A stretch of DNA of 64,000 nucleotides from Corynebacterium lemuris (lineage in GTDB: Bacteria > Actinomycetota > Actinomycetes > Mycobacteriales > Mycobacteriaceae). The stretch spans positions 124,001 to 188,000 of the forward strand of contig NZ_JANWTC010000003.1 in the NCBI RefSeq assembly GCF_024919295.1, given 5' to 3'. The notes below the pieces were generated by a model, which saw nothing but the letters and a program-made list of their open reading frames with translations, did not search any database and was not told the origin of the DNA. Positions 8,413 through 18,419 of this stretch are shown here, one piece after another; within the stretch, counting starts at the first letter, position 1, and each line of letters opens with the position of its first letter. The position numbers were made by a program, and so were the translations under genes.

Positions 8413-8550
8413 GGCCAATGCCTCCGGTCTTTTCTGGGTAGATGAATGACCGGAGGTCTCCCCCACCCGCAGACTCTGCGGGCCGACGCGACCGGGCCGT
8501 GGGGCCGTGCTGACGGTCAGTGCCGATTATGAGGTACTCCCCTCCATGAC
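8413..8550 (-). ncRNA. yybP-ykoY manganese riboswitch controlling terC
   Basis: On the minus strand the leader reads GGAGGGGAGTACC (5' P1 side), then the conserved hairpin CCGTCAGCACGG, a CCGCAGA/TCTGCGG hairpin, and GGGGGAGACCTCC (3' P1 side, closing at 8452). The conserved GGGGAGTA and GAGACC blocks are the diagnostic parts of this class. Downstream, CCTCCGGTC (8448-8456) can instead pair perfectly with GACCGGAGG (8421-8429), which holds the ribosome site of terC. P1 and this hairpin share the CCTCC strand, so Mn-stabilised P1 would free translation. Confidence 0.88.
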
Positions 8551-8558
8551 AAAGTCAC

Positions 8559-8564
8559 ACTATA
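8559..8564 (-). promoter_or_regulatory. -10 box of the terC riboswitch transcript
   Basis: TATAGT on the minus strand, with transcription expected to begin near 8552, a few bases before the aptamer. It lies just beyond the ftsK stop codon. Confidence 0.55.
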
Positions 8565-8576
8565 CACAACCGGCGC

Positions 8577-11426
8577 CTAAAAAGCCCCTGCCGATGGGTT
8601 GTAGGTCGCCTGCACGACGCGGGTCTCCCCCTCCGGTTCCCCGGTGGGGGCCTCGTCCTCCCAGCCGGCCTCCTTGGGCGCCTCGGCCGGGTCGGCGCCC
8701 TTGATCATCCAGATGATGGTGTCCAGCTCGTCGGGTTTGACCAGGACGTCGCGGGCCTTGGACCCCTCGGAGGGGCCGACCACGCCGCGGGTCTCCATGA
8801 GGTCCATGAGACGGCCGGCCTTGGCGAAGCCGATGCGCAGCTTGCGCTGGAGCATGGAGGTTGAGCCGAGCTGCGAGGTGACGACGAGTTCGACGGCCTC
8901 GAGCAGGTCGTCCATGTCCTTGCCGATGTCCTCGTCGATCTCCTTCTTCGCGTCGGAGGTCTTGTCGTCGGTCACACCCTCGGTGTAGGTGGGCTCAGCC
9001 TGGCCCTTGGCGGCATCCACGACCGCCTGGACCTCCTCGTCGGTGACGAAGGCACCCTGCAGGCGCTGAGGCTTGCCCGCGCCCTGGGGGATGAACAGGG
9101 CGTCGCCCATGCCGATGAGTTTCTCCGCGCCCGGCTGGTCGAGGATGACGCGGGAGTCGGTGAGCGAGGAGGTGGCGAAGGCGAGACGGGAGGGGACGTT
9201 CGTCTTGATCAGGCCGGTGACCACGTCGACCGAGGGTCGCTGGGTGGCCAGGACGAGGTGGATGCCGGCCGCACGCGCCTTCTGGGTGATGCGGACGATC
9301 GATTCCTCGATCTCCTTCGGGGCGGTCATCATGAGGTCGGCGAGCTCGTCGACCACGCAGATGATGAAGGGGTACGGGCGGTACTCCCGCTGGGAACCGG
9401 GCGGGGCGGTGATCTCGCCGGACTTGACCTTGCGGTTGTAGTCCTTGATGTGGCGCACGCGGGTGGACTTCATGTCCAGGTAGCGCTGTTCCATCTCCTC
9501 AACCAGCCACTGGAGGGCCGCGGCGGCCTTCTTCGGCTGGGTGATGATGGGGGTGATCAGGTGCGGGATGCCCTCGTAGGGGGTCAGTTCGACCATCTTC
9601 GGGTCGACGAGGATGAGGCGGACCTCCTCAGGGGTGGCGCGGGTGAGCAGGGAGACGAGCATCGAGTTGATGAAGGCGGACTTACCGGAGCCGGTGGAAC
9701 CGGCGACCAGCAGGTGCGGCATCTTCTGTGCCGAGTGGGAGACGAACTCACCCTCGATGTCCTTGCCCAGGCCGATGAGCATGGGGTCGTGGTTGCCGCG
9801 GGTGGCGGGTGCGTTGAGGACATCCGCCAGCCGGACCATCTCGCGGTCGCTGTTGGGCACCTCGATACCGACGAGCGATTTGCCCGGGATCGGGGTGAGC
9901 AGGCGCACGTTGTCGGTCGCCACGGCGTAGGCCAGGTTGGACTGCAGGTTGGTGATCTTGGAGACCTTCACGCCCGGGCCCAGCTCCACCTCGTAGCGGG
10001 TGACGGTCGGGCCGCGGGAGAAACCGGTGACGGTGGCGTCGACGTGGAACTCGGCGAAAACGTCGGTGATCGCCTCGATCATCCGGTCGTTGGCCTCGGT
10101 CCGGGTCTTGGGTTTGTCGCCGTCGATGAGCAGGTCGGTGCTCGGCAGCTGGTAGTCGGTGGTCGTCTCCGGCTGGCGCGCGGCCGGTGCCGGCGCGGGG
10201 GTCTCCTCGCGCTCGGACTTCGGGGTGGCTGCGGGTACCTGGCGGGCGACGATCGCCCGGCGCATCGCCTGGTGTGACTGGGCGACGGCGTCCTCGGCGG
10301 CCTCCGGGGCCACGGCCGGGAACTCGTCGGTGTCGGTGACCTCCCGGCTGACCGGGGTGTCAAAGAGGGTGTGCTGGGTGTCGTGCTCGAATTCCTCGGC
10401 GTGCTCAGGCTCGGCGGGGTAGTTGTCCAGCGGGGTGCTTCTCGACGCCCGCGGCAGCGCTCGTTTCCTCGGCGCCGGCGTGACAGCGGGGCGCGGGGTG
10501 CGTCGGCGGCCCTCGGTGAGTTCCTCGATGTCGTCGTCGACGTGGCCGTAGATGTCATCGTCCTCGACGTCGTCGAAGGCCTCCTCCGTGCCGCGGAGGT
10601 CACCGATGAGTTCGCGGACATGATCGAATGCCTCGCGGGTGGTGATGCCGGTGACCTTGAGCGCCCCGTAGATGATGACCAGGACGAGCAGCGGGACCGC
10701 AACATAGGAACTGAAACCCGCGGCAAGTGTGCCACCGGTCCAGGTGCCCAGGGCACCGCCCGCGGTGGCACGGCCGACCCAGTCGGTCGGGTTGCCCGCG
10801 AAGACGTGCACCAGTCCGAGCATGGACACCACGATGAGGGTGGTGCCCACGGCGATGCGGGGCCGGTCGCCGGGGAGGTTGCTCACGCCCAGCATGAGGG
10901 CGACGGCCAGGCCGACGAGTGCGACGGGCAGGACGAGTGCGCCCGCCCCGATGACCAGGTGGGTGACGTGCGAGATCGCCTCGCCGACTGGGCCGGCGAT
11001 GTCCAGCCAGACGGAGGCACCGAGCACCGCCGCCAGGCCGAGGAGGAGGAGCGCGACACCGTCCATGTCGGCTCCCGGACGCTGGTCCTCGTCGTCGTCA
11101 CCGGTGTTTTTGGCGATGACCGTGGTCTTCCCCGTCTCCCGTTCCGTTGTCTCGTCGTCTGATCCGCGGCGGCGCGCCGACCGGGTGAGGTTGCCCATGC
11201 CGCGGGCGGTGGCACCGAAGAAGGTGCTGACCCCGTCGCTGACAGCACGAAAAGCGCTGCCGGTCCTCTCCTCGGAGGTCTCGGCAGCGCGGGAAGCGGA
11301 CCTCGGGGTGACCGCAGTGCCGGAACCCCGGGAGCGTGTGGTCCCCGCGGGTCGGGTGCGGTCAGCCGTGCGCCCCTTGTTCGGGGAGCGCTTGGTTGAA
11401 CGTGGCGCCGAGTTTCGTACAGACAT
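8577..11426 (-). CDS. ftsK: DNA translocase FtsK
   Basis: 949-residue septal DNA pump that resolves chromosome dimers and moves the terminus during division. A basic N-terminal tail of about 115 residues is followed by four to five membrane segments (to about 250), an acidic/Pro linker, and the RecA-like motor with Walker A GSTGSGKSAF and Walker B LILVDPKMVEL. The C-terminal gamma domain (winged helix, SMLQRKLRIGFAKAGRLMD) reads KOPS sites. ATG at 11426 is preferred; a GTG three codons earlier is possible. The stop lies next to the terC promoter. Confidence 0.95.
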   Translation of the reverse strand: MSVRNSAPRSTKRSPNKGRTADRTRPAGTTRSRGSGTAVTPRSASRAAETSEERTGSAFRAVSDGVSTFFGATARGMGNLTRSARRRGSDDETTERETGKTTVIAKNTGDDDEDQRPGADMDGVALLLLGLAAVLGASVWLDIAGPVGEAISHVTHLVIGAGALVLPVALVGLAVALMLGVSNLPGDRPRIAVGTTLIVVSMLGLVHVFAGNPTDWVGRATAGGALGTWTGGTLAAGFSSYVAVPLLVLVIIYGALKVTGITTREAFDHVRELIGDLRGTEEAFDDVEDDDIYGHVDDDIEELTEGRRRTPRPAVTPAPRKRALPRASRSTPLDNYPAEPEHAEEFEHDTQHTLFDTPVSREVTDTDEFPAVAPEAAEDAVAQSHQAMRRAIVARQVPAATPKSEREETPAPAPAARQPETTTDYQLPSTDLLIDGDKPKTRTEANDRMIEAITDVFAEFHVDATVTGFSRGPTVTRYEVELGPGVKVSKITNLQSNLAYAVATDNVRLLTPIPGKSLVGIEVPNSDREMVRLADVLNAPATRGNHDPMLIGLGKDIEGEFVSHSAQKMPHLLVAGSTGSGKSAFINSMLVSLLTRATPEEVRLILVDPKMVELTPYEGIPHLITPIITQPKKAAAALQWLVEEMEQRYLDMKSTRVRHIKDYNRKVKSGEITAPPGSQREYRPYPFIICVVDELADLMMTAPKEIEESIVRITQKARAAGIHLVLATQRPSVDVVTGLIKTNVPSRLAFATSSLTDSRVILDQPGAEKLIGMGDALFIPQGAGKPQRLQGAFVTDEEVQAVVDAAKGQAEPTYTEGVTDDKTSDAKKEIDEDIGKDMDDLLEAVELVVTSQLGSTSMLQRKLRIGFAKAGRLMDLMETRGVVGPSEGSKARDVLVKPDELDTIIWMIKGADPAEAPKEAGWEDEAPTGEPEGETRVVQATYNPSAGAF

Positions 11427-11511
11427 GATCCCCACTGTAGTTGCTCATGCCACACTATTCACATCAGCCACACCGGACACCTGGTCGAATTCCGCTGCAT
11501 TTATATCAAGT

Positions 11512-12138
11512 CTACAAGCCTGACCTGCGGGCGCACTCGAGGTTTCCCTCAACCTTCAGCTCCACGGCGTCCCGCCCGAAGACCCACAGCAGCAGCTCCC
11601 CCACGTCCCCCCGGATCCGCAGGACGTTCTCTCCGTCTGCGCTCACGCCCCGCTGATCCGCCGCGATGATCCGTGGGAAACCGGTCGCGTGCAGGATGAC
11701 AGGCACGGTGCTGCTCTTCAGGGTGCGGGGAGCCATCGTGGAGAGGACACGGTAGAGCTGCTCCTGCACCACGCGGCTGAAGTCCCGGGGACGGGCCACC
11801 CCGTCCCCGCGGCGGACGTCCTCGTGGTGGACGAAATGCTCCGCCAGGTTCATGACGGGATCGACGAAGCGGACCGGGTTGAACCGGCCCGGCCCGGCCG
11901 CCCAGTCACCGACCAGCTCGGTGTAGTCACGCTCGCCGGCCTTCGCGCTCGCGCGTGCCAGGAAGCCGGACATCGCCGGCACGAACATCCCGGCGGCCGC
12001 CCGCGGATTGTTCTCACGCAGGTACAGGTGCACCGCCATATCGCGGGTGTTCCACCCTTCGCAGAGGGTGGGGGCATCAGGGCCGAGTTCCAGCAGGAGG
12101 TCGGCGAGGCGGGCGCGTTCGGCGGAGGAAAAAGACAT
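11512..12138 (-). CDS. TIGR03085-type DinB-like metal-binding protein
   Basis: 208-residue protein of the actinobacterial DinB/mycothiol-dependent maleylpyruvate isomerase N-terminal fold. Conserved features are LGPDAPTLCEGWNTRDMAVHL near residues 18-38 and HFVHHEDVRRG near 120-130, whose histidines are expected to bind a divalent metal. Its partner thiol and reaction are unknown. The start codon at 12138 lies inside the 3' arm of the terminator-like hairpin that follows rnj, and codons 2-4 form the T-run, so expression must be limited by read-through or need an unusual start. Confidence 0.85.
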   Translation of the reverse strand: MSFSSAERARLADLLLELGPDAPTLCEGWNTRDMAVHLYLRENNPRAAAGMFVPAMSGFLARASAKAGERDYTELVGDWAAGPGRFNPVRFVDPVMNLAEHFVHHEDVRRGDGVARPRDFSRVVQEQLYRVLSTMAPRTLKSSTVPVILHATGFPRIIAADQRGVSADGENVLRIRGDVGELLLWVFGRDAVELKVEGNLECARRSGL

Positions 12139-12168
12139 GCACCCCAGCATAGTGCTGGGGTGCATGTC
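12134..12168 (-). terminator. rnj terminator overlapping the next gene's start
   Basis: Perfect 16-bp arms (12134-12149 and 12153-12168) around a 3-nt loop, followed on the minus strand by TTTTT. It begins 12 bp after the rnj stop. The ATG of the DinB-like gene is at 12136-12138, inside the 3' arm. Confidence 0.8.
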
Positions 12169-12179
12169 CGGCGGAGGAC

Positions 12180-14261
12180 CTAGAGCGACGGAGGTGCGGA
12201 AGCCCGGACCTCTGCGTCGTCGATGGTCTCGTCTAGATCGGAGCTCATCGGGACGACCGTCGGCAGGATCATCGGCTCGCGGCGCCACTTCTGCTCCACG
12301 AAGCGGGAGATCCGGCGGCGCAGCTGCTGGACCATGCGGTAGGGGTTGTTCTCGCCCTCGGCGGCGAGATCGTTCATCACGTTCTCGACCAGCTCGCGGA
12401 CCTCGGGCGTCATGGCACGATCGTCGTCGGAGAATCCCTTGGTCTGCACAGTCGGGGTCTCCATGAGACGGCCGGTGCGGTTGTCGATCACCGCGGTGAT
12501 CGAGATCAGGCCACCGGAGGCCAGACTGGTGCGGTCGGCGAGGACATCGGCGTCGATGTCTCCCATGGTGGTGCCGTCCACGTAGAGGTTACCCACCGGG
12601 ATCTGACCGACGACCCTGGCGCGGCCGTCGACCAGGTCGACGACGACACCGTTCTGCGCGAGCACCACGTTCTCGCGGGGGGTGCCGGTGGCGATGGCCA
12701 GTTCCTTGTTTGCCCGCAGGTGACGCCACTCACCGTGGACCGGCATGGCGTTCTTCGGACGGGCCGCGTTGTAGAGGAACAACAACTCACCGGCGTAGCC
12801 GTGACCGGAGGTGTGGACCTTGGCGTCATTGCCGGTGACGACGTTCGCACCGATCTGGGACAGCATGTTGATGACGCCGTAGATCGCCTCCTCGTTGCCC
12901 GGGATGAGTGAGGAGGACATGATGATCATGTCGCCGTCACGCACAGTGATCTGGCGGTGCTCACGACGCGCCATGCGGGATAGGGCGGCCATCGGCTCGC
13001 CCTGGGTGCCGGTGGTGATCAGCAGGACCTTGTGCGGGGCCAGCTTGGCTGCGTCATCCATGGAGACGATGGTGCCGCGCGGGGCCTTGAGGTACCCCAT
13101 CTTCTCGGCGATCTCCATGTTGCGGATCATCGAACGACCGTTGAAGGCGACCTTACGGCCGTTGGCCACGGCCGCGTCGATGGCAGCCTGCACCCGGTAG
13201 ACGTTGGAGGCGAAAGAAGCGAAGATCACGCGCTGGTTCGCTTCGCCGATCAGACGCTTGAGTGTCGGGATGATCTCGGACTCAGACGGCGAGACACCCG
13301 GGGTAGTGGCGTTGGTGGAGTCGCACAGCATCAGGTCGACGCCCTCGTCGCCGAACCGGGACAGTGCCGGCAGGTCGGTGGGACGGCCGCTCGGCGGACG
13401 CTGGTCCAGCTTGATGTCGCCGGTGTGGATCACCAGACCGGCGCCGGTCTTGATGGCCAGGCCCAGGCAGTCCGGGATCGAGTGGTCCACGTCCCAGAAA
13501 CGGATGTTGAACGGGCCGCGGTTCTCGTCGGACTGGGCGTTGACCTCAATCATCTTCGGACGCAGGCGGTGCTCCTTGCACTTGGCGGCAATGAGCGCGA
13601 GCGTGAAGCGGGAGGCCAGGATCGGGATGTCCGCACGCAGCTTGAGCAGCCACGGGATCGCGCCGATGTGGTCCTCATGAGCGTGGGTGACCACGAGGGC
13701 ATCGACGCGGTCCAGGTGATCCTCGATCGGGCCGAAGTCCGGCAGGATCAGGTCGACGCCCGGCTCGCCCGAGGAGGGGAAGAGCACGCCGCAGTCGACG
13801 ATGAGCAGACGGTTGTTGTACTCGAAGACCGTCATGTTGCGGCCGATCTCAGAGATACCGCCGAGCGCGTAGATGCGCAGACCGTTACGCGGTGCCTTCG
13901 GCGGGGCCGGCAGGCGCTTGGTCAGGTCAGCGCCCTGCATGGACTTGACCACGTTACGACGCCCGCGGCCACCCCCCTGCTGGCCGCCCTGCCCCTGGCC
14001 GCCGCCCTGGTTAGCCTGGCCCTGGCCGCCACGGCCGCCGCGGGAGCCGCGTCCCCGGCCGGAACCCGAGGTACCCCGGGAGCGGCCGGAACCGCGGGAG
14101 GTGTTCTCAGGTTCCTGTCCGCCCTTGGCGGGTGCGGTGGATTCGGAACCGCTCGTCTCCGGATTCGGTGCCTGGAAGACCGGGGATGCGGAAGAACTCT
14201 CGGTCTCCGGCGGACCAGCCTTACGGGTGACCTTCCGGGCACGATTACGGGATTCAGTCAT
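12180..14261 (-). CDS. rnj: Ribonuclease J
   Basis: 693-residue metallo-beta-lactamase/beta-CASP nuclease with 5' exonuclease and endonuclease activity, acting in rRNA and mRNA processing. Zinc motif THAHEDHIG is near residue 215; further ligands lie in VIHTGDIKLDQ and the beta-CASP motif TSGHG. The first 110 residues are a Gly/Arg/Gln-rich low-complexity tail (RGRGSRGGRGGQG), longer than in firmicute RNase J and probably RNA binding. ATG at 14261 follows GGAG; it starts 2 bp after dapA ends, in the dapB-thyX-dapA-rnj unit. Confidence 0.95.
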   Translation of the reverse strand: MTESRNRARKVTRKAGPPETESSSASPVFQAPNPETSGSESTAPAKGGQEPENTSRGSGRSRGTSGSGRGRGSRGGRGGQGQANQGGGQGQGGQQGGGRGRRNVVKSMQGADLTKRLPAPPKAPRNGLRIYALGGISEIGRNMTVFEYNNRLLIVDCGVLFPSSGEPGVDLILPDFGPIEDHLDRVDALVVTHAHEDHIGAIPWLLKLRADIPILASRFTLALIAAKCKEHRLRPKMIEVNAQSDENRGPFNIRFWDVDHSIPDCLGLAIKTGAGLVIHTGDIKLDQRPPSGRPTDLPALSRFGDEGVDLMLCDSTNATTPGVSPSESEIIPTLKRLIGEANQRVIFASFASNVYRVQAAIDAAVANGRKVAFNGRSMIRNMEIAEKMGYLKAPRGTIVSMDDAAKLAPHKVLLITTGTQGEPMAALSRMARREHRQITVRDGDMIIMSSSLIPGNEEAIYGVINMLSQIGANVVTGNDAKVHTSGHGYAGELLFLYNAARPKNAMPVHGEWRHLRANKELAIATGTPRENVVLAQNGVVVDLVDGRARVVGQIPVGNLYVDGTTMGDIDADVLADRTSLASGGLISITAVIDNRTGRLMETPTVQTKGFSDDDRAMTPEVRELVENVMNDLAAEGENNPYRMVQQLRRRISRFVEQKWRREPMILPTVVPMSSDLDETIDDAEVRASAPPSL

Positions 14262-14263
14262 AT

Positions 14264-15211
<948 letters not shown>

Positions 15212-15214
15212 TCA

Positions 15215-15973
15215 CTAGAATTCGGTGGCGTAGGGGCTGACGGCCATCTCGGTGCCGTCGGCCAGCCGGGAGATCTGGAAATCCGCGAACAGTACCGGGG
15301 ACTGCTGCGCCAGCAGACGCAGACAGGCCACCGCCAGTGCCCGGATCTCGACGTCGGCGTGTTCCGTCGCGCGGGCACCGATGAAGTGGCGCCAGGCCCG
15401 GTAGTTGCCGGTGACGACGATGCGGGACTCCGTCGCGTTGGGTAGTACGCTGCGGGCCGCCTGGCGGGCCTGCTTCTTGCGCAGCAGCGCGTTGGGTTCG
15501 TCGGTGAGCCGCTCCTCGAGGGCGTCGAGAAGCTCCTGGTAGATGAAGCGGGATTCGTCGACGGCACGCAGCATCAGGTCGGCGAGCTGCGGATCGTCGG
15601 CGATGAGTTTCGGCAGCACGACCTCGGCTTCGTCCGAGTGGACGAAACGCTGCGAGAGCTGCGAGAAACTGAAGTTCCGGTGGCGGACCAGCTCATGGGT
15701 GGCCGAGCGGGAGATGCCGCGGATGTAGAGCGTGGCGGTGGCGTGCTCCAGTAGGGCGGTGTGGCCGACCTCCATGATGTGGCGGAGGTAGGCGTCGTTC
15801 GCCGCGGTGCGCGGGTTGGGTTTGCCGAAGGACTCGTAGCAGGCGCGGCCGGCGAACTCGACGAGCGCCTCGGCGTCGGTGGCCGTGTCATCAGCCGCCC
15901 AGTCCACCCCCTCCGGCGGGGTGAAGCGGGTCGCTGCGATCAGCTGGACGTCCAGTTCGACGGGCTTCGCCAT
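15215..15973 (-). CDS. thyX: Flavin-dependent thymidylate synthase ThyX
   Basis: 252-residue FAD enzyme that methylates dUMP to dTMP using methylenetetrahydrofolate and NADPH. The ThyX motif RHR-x7-S is intact at residues 97-107 ([11 protein letters not shown]). The C-terminal arginine-rich [16 protein letters not shown] block that binds dUMP is also present. Starts 3 bp after dapB ends, the conserved corynebacterial placement between dapB and dapA. Confidence 0.97.
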   Translation of the reverse strand: MAKPVELDVQLIAATRFTPPEGVDWAADDTATDAEALVEFAGRACYESFGKPNPRTAANDAYLRHIMEVGHTALLEHATATLYIRGISRSATHELVRHRNFSFSQLSQRFVHSDEAEVVLPKLIADDPQLADLMLRAVDESRFIYQELLDALEERLTDEPNALLRKKQARQAARSVLPNATESRIVVTGNYRAWRHFIGARATEHADVEIRALAVACLRLLAQQSPVLFADFQISRLADGTEMAVSPYATEF

Positions 15974-15976
15974 CGC

Positions 15977-16810
<834 letters not shown>

Positions 16811-16823
16811 CTAGAATCCGGGC

Positions 16824-17100
16824 ATGCGCATCAGCCCGTTGGCTGACGCTGGTCTCCCCGGAGCAGCCGGAGGGCCCCGAACTGCTGCTGGAACCCATGG
16901 GACATCCCGCCACCCGGGCCTTCCCCCAGTTCGAGGTCGCCGATATCCACGCCGAACACGCCCGCCTGCGCGAACTCGGGGTGTGCTTCCTCATGGCGCC
17001 CATCGAGGCTGGTCCGGTCACCGTCGCGGTCTTCGACGACACCTGCGGCCACTACATCCAGCTGATCCAGCCGGATGCGGCAACTACGATGGATCCATGA
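16824..17100 (+). pseudogene. Truncated VOC (glyoxalase-like) gene remnant
   Basis: From about 16840 the frame reads RWLTLVSPEQPEGPELLLEP and, later, DIHAEHARLRELGV and GPVTVAVFDDTCGHYIQL, the second half of a small VOC-fold protein. The first half is missing, and the stretch joining these blocks is about ten residues too short. No start codon opens this frame upstream; the ATG at 16824, which has a good leaderless promoter (TAGAAT at 16812-16817), is out of frame. A deletion after the first few codons explains both facts. Its stop overlaps the next gene's ATG (ATGA). Confidence 0.75.
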
Positions 17101-17720
17101 CCGCTTATCGACGCCCCCTGCTCCCCGCCGCCCTCACCGCTGCTGCGCTGTTGCTCGTCGCCTGCGGCAACGGCGGTGTTTCCTCCGCCCCGACCACGAC
17201 CATCGCCACCGACTCAGAGTCGGGTACCTCAACGGTGACCGCCACGGCCAACCCGACCGCCACAGCCGATGAACGGCCCCTGGGCAAGCCGGACCTGCTG
17301 CCGAAAGCCCAGGAGACACAGTGGAGCGAGGACTTCATCATCCTCGACAACATCCGCGCGGGCAGCCACCAGGGCTTCGACCGGGTCGTCTTCGACCTCA
17401 CCGACGGCGCCGACCCCGGCTGGCAGATCGACTACGTCGACGAGCCGCTCCAACAGGCCTCCGGAAACCCCGTCGACGTGGCCGGCAACGCCTTCCTGCA
17501 CGTGATGATCACCAACACGACCTACCCCTTCGAGCTCGGGATCGAGGACCCTCTCGATCCGGGTACCTTCCCGGGTGCTGGCCAGGTCAACGAGATCGCC
17601 TACACCAGCATCTTCGAGGGCTACACCGAGGCTTACATCGGCCTGGACGAACAACTCCCCTACTCCGTGACCCTGCTGCACAACCCCACCCGCGTGGTCA
17701 TCGACTTCGAGCACCAGTGA
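17097..17720 (+). CDS. AMIN-like domain lipoprotein
   Basis: 207-residue secreted protein. A hydrophobic leader ends in the lipobox LLVAC (Cys at about residue 22), followed by a Ser/Thr/Ala-rich linker to about 55. The rest resembles actinobacterial AMIN-like domains, with GFDRVVFDLTDGADPGWQI and a C-terminal NPTRVVIDFEHQ strand. Such domains are linked to cell-envelope binding; the exact ligand is unknown. Its ATG overlaps the stop of the decayed VOC gene, so it may now depend on that gene's leftover promoter. Confidence 0.82.
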   Translation: MTAYRRPLLPAALTAAALLLVACGNGGVSSAPTTTIATDSESGTSTVTATANPTATADERPLGKPDLLPKAQETQWSEDFIILDNIRAGSHQGFDRVVFDLTDGADPGWQIDYVDEPLQQASGNPVDVAGNAFLHVMITNTTYPFELGIEDPLDPGTFPGAGQVNEIAYTSIFEGYTEAYIGLDEQLPYSVTLLHNPTRVVIDFEHQ

Positions 17721-18342
17721 TGATCTCACCCTCCCCGGGCATGCCCACCGAACCGTCCGCGAAACGGAATGTCATGGGCAGGCCCCGGCAGTTCTCCCAG
17801 TCAGGTGAGTCCGTGACCTGGATGTGCAGGTGCGGCTGAGTGGAGTTGCCGGAGTTGCCGCACTCCCCGATCTACTCCCCCGCCATCACCTGCTGGCCCG
17901 ACTGCACCCGGACCGAGCCCCGCCGCAGGTGCACCATGCTCACGTAATACCCACCGGCGTCGATGATGACGTGGTTGCCGGTGATCGCGGTGATTCCACC
18001 ACGGCGGTACCGGGCCAGCTGGCTGAGGACATAAGGCACGAGCGTGAGCTGGGACCGGCGGGCCACGTGGTCCGTTTCCCCGTCATGGGCCATGACCACC
18101 TGCCCGCCGACCGGGGCGAGGACCGGCCGGCCGAAGCCGGCGAACTTCTCCGGCCGTTCGGTGCCGAAGGCGGAGGCCCAGCCCCACGGTGCAGACCTCC
18201 CCCGCTCATCCACCCCGATCAGATCAATCGAATACGTGGTGCCGAGCAGGTGGCTGCCGTGGCTGGGGACCTTCCGGGCGGGACTGTTGCGCGCCAGCCA
18301 ACGTCCGGTGAGCGGGAATCGGAGTATCACTGGATCGTCCAC
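17698..18342 (-). pseudogene. M23-type peptidase gene with in-frame stop
   Basis: The minus-strand frame from GTG 18342 encodes a zinc endopeptidase-like protein with the first metal block SHLLGTTYSIDLIG, then GNHVIIDAGGYYVSMVHL. A TAG at 17872-17874 interrupts it after QQVMAGE. The same frame resumes at once with IGECGNSGNSTQPHLHIQV, the classical end of the M23 domain including the HxH zinc ligands, and ends at 17698 over the lipoprotein gene's end. The truncated 156-residue product would lack the HxH motif, so it should be inactive unless the stop is suppressed. Confidence 0.85.
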
Positions 18343-18363
18343 GCCCCCAGTATGCGGAACAAA

Positions 18364-18401
18364 CGCCCCCGCCTGCTCCCTGAGGGGAGCGGACGGGGGC
18401 G
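18364..18401 (-). terminator. pnp terminator
   Basis: GC-rich two-part stem (CGCCCCCG/CGGGGGCG outside, GCTCCC/GGGAGC inside) with a TCA loop, followed on the minus strand by TTTGTT. Lies 19 bp after the pnp stop. Confidence 0.8.
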
Positions 18402-18419
18402 TCGACAAGCAGGTGCGGT

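Noticed and set aside
11460..11511. LexA box at ftsK
   Set aside because: Only a TTCGA half-site is present near 11490; the other half does not match.
17872..17874. Programmed pyrrolysine or selenocysteine decoding of the M23 gene's stop
   Set aside because: The codon is TAG, no decoding machinery or stem signal is visible, and corynebacteria are not known to use Pyl; a simple nonsense mutation is the better reading.
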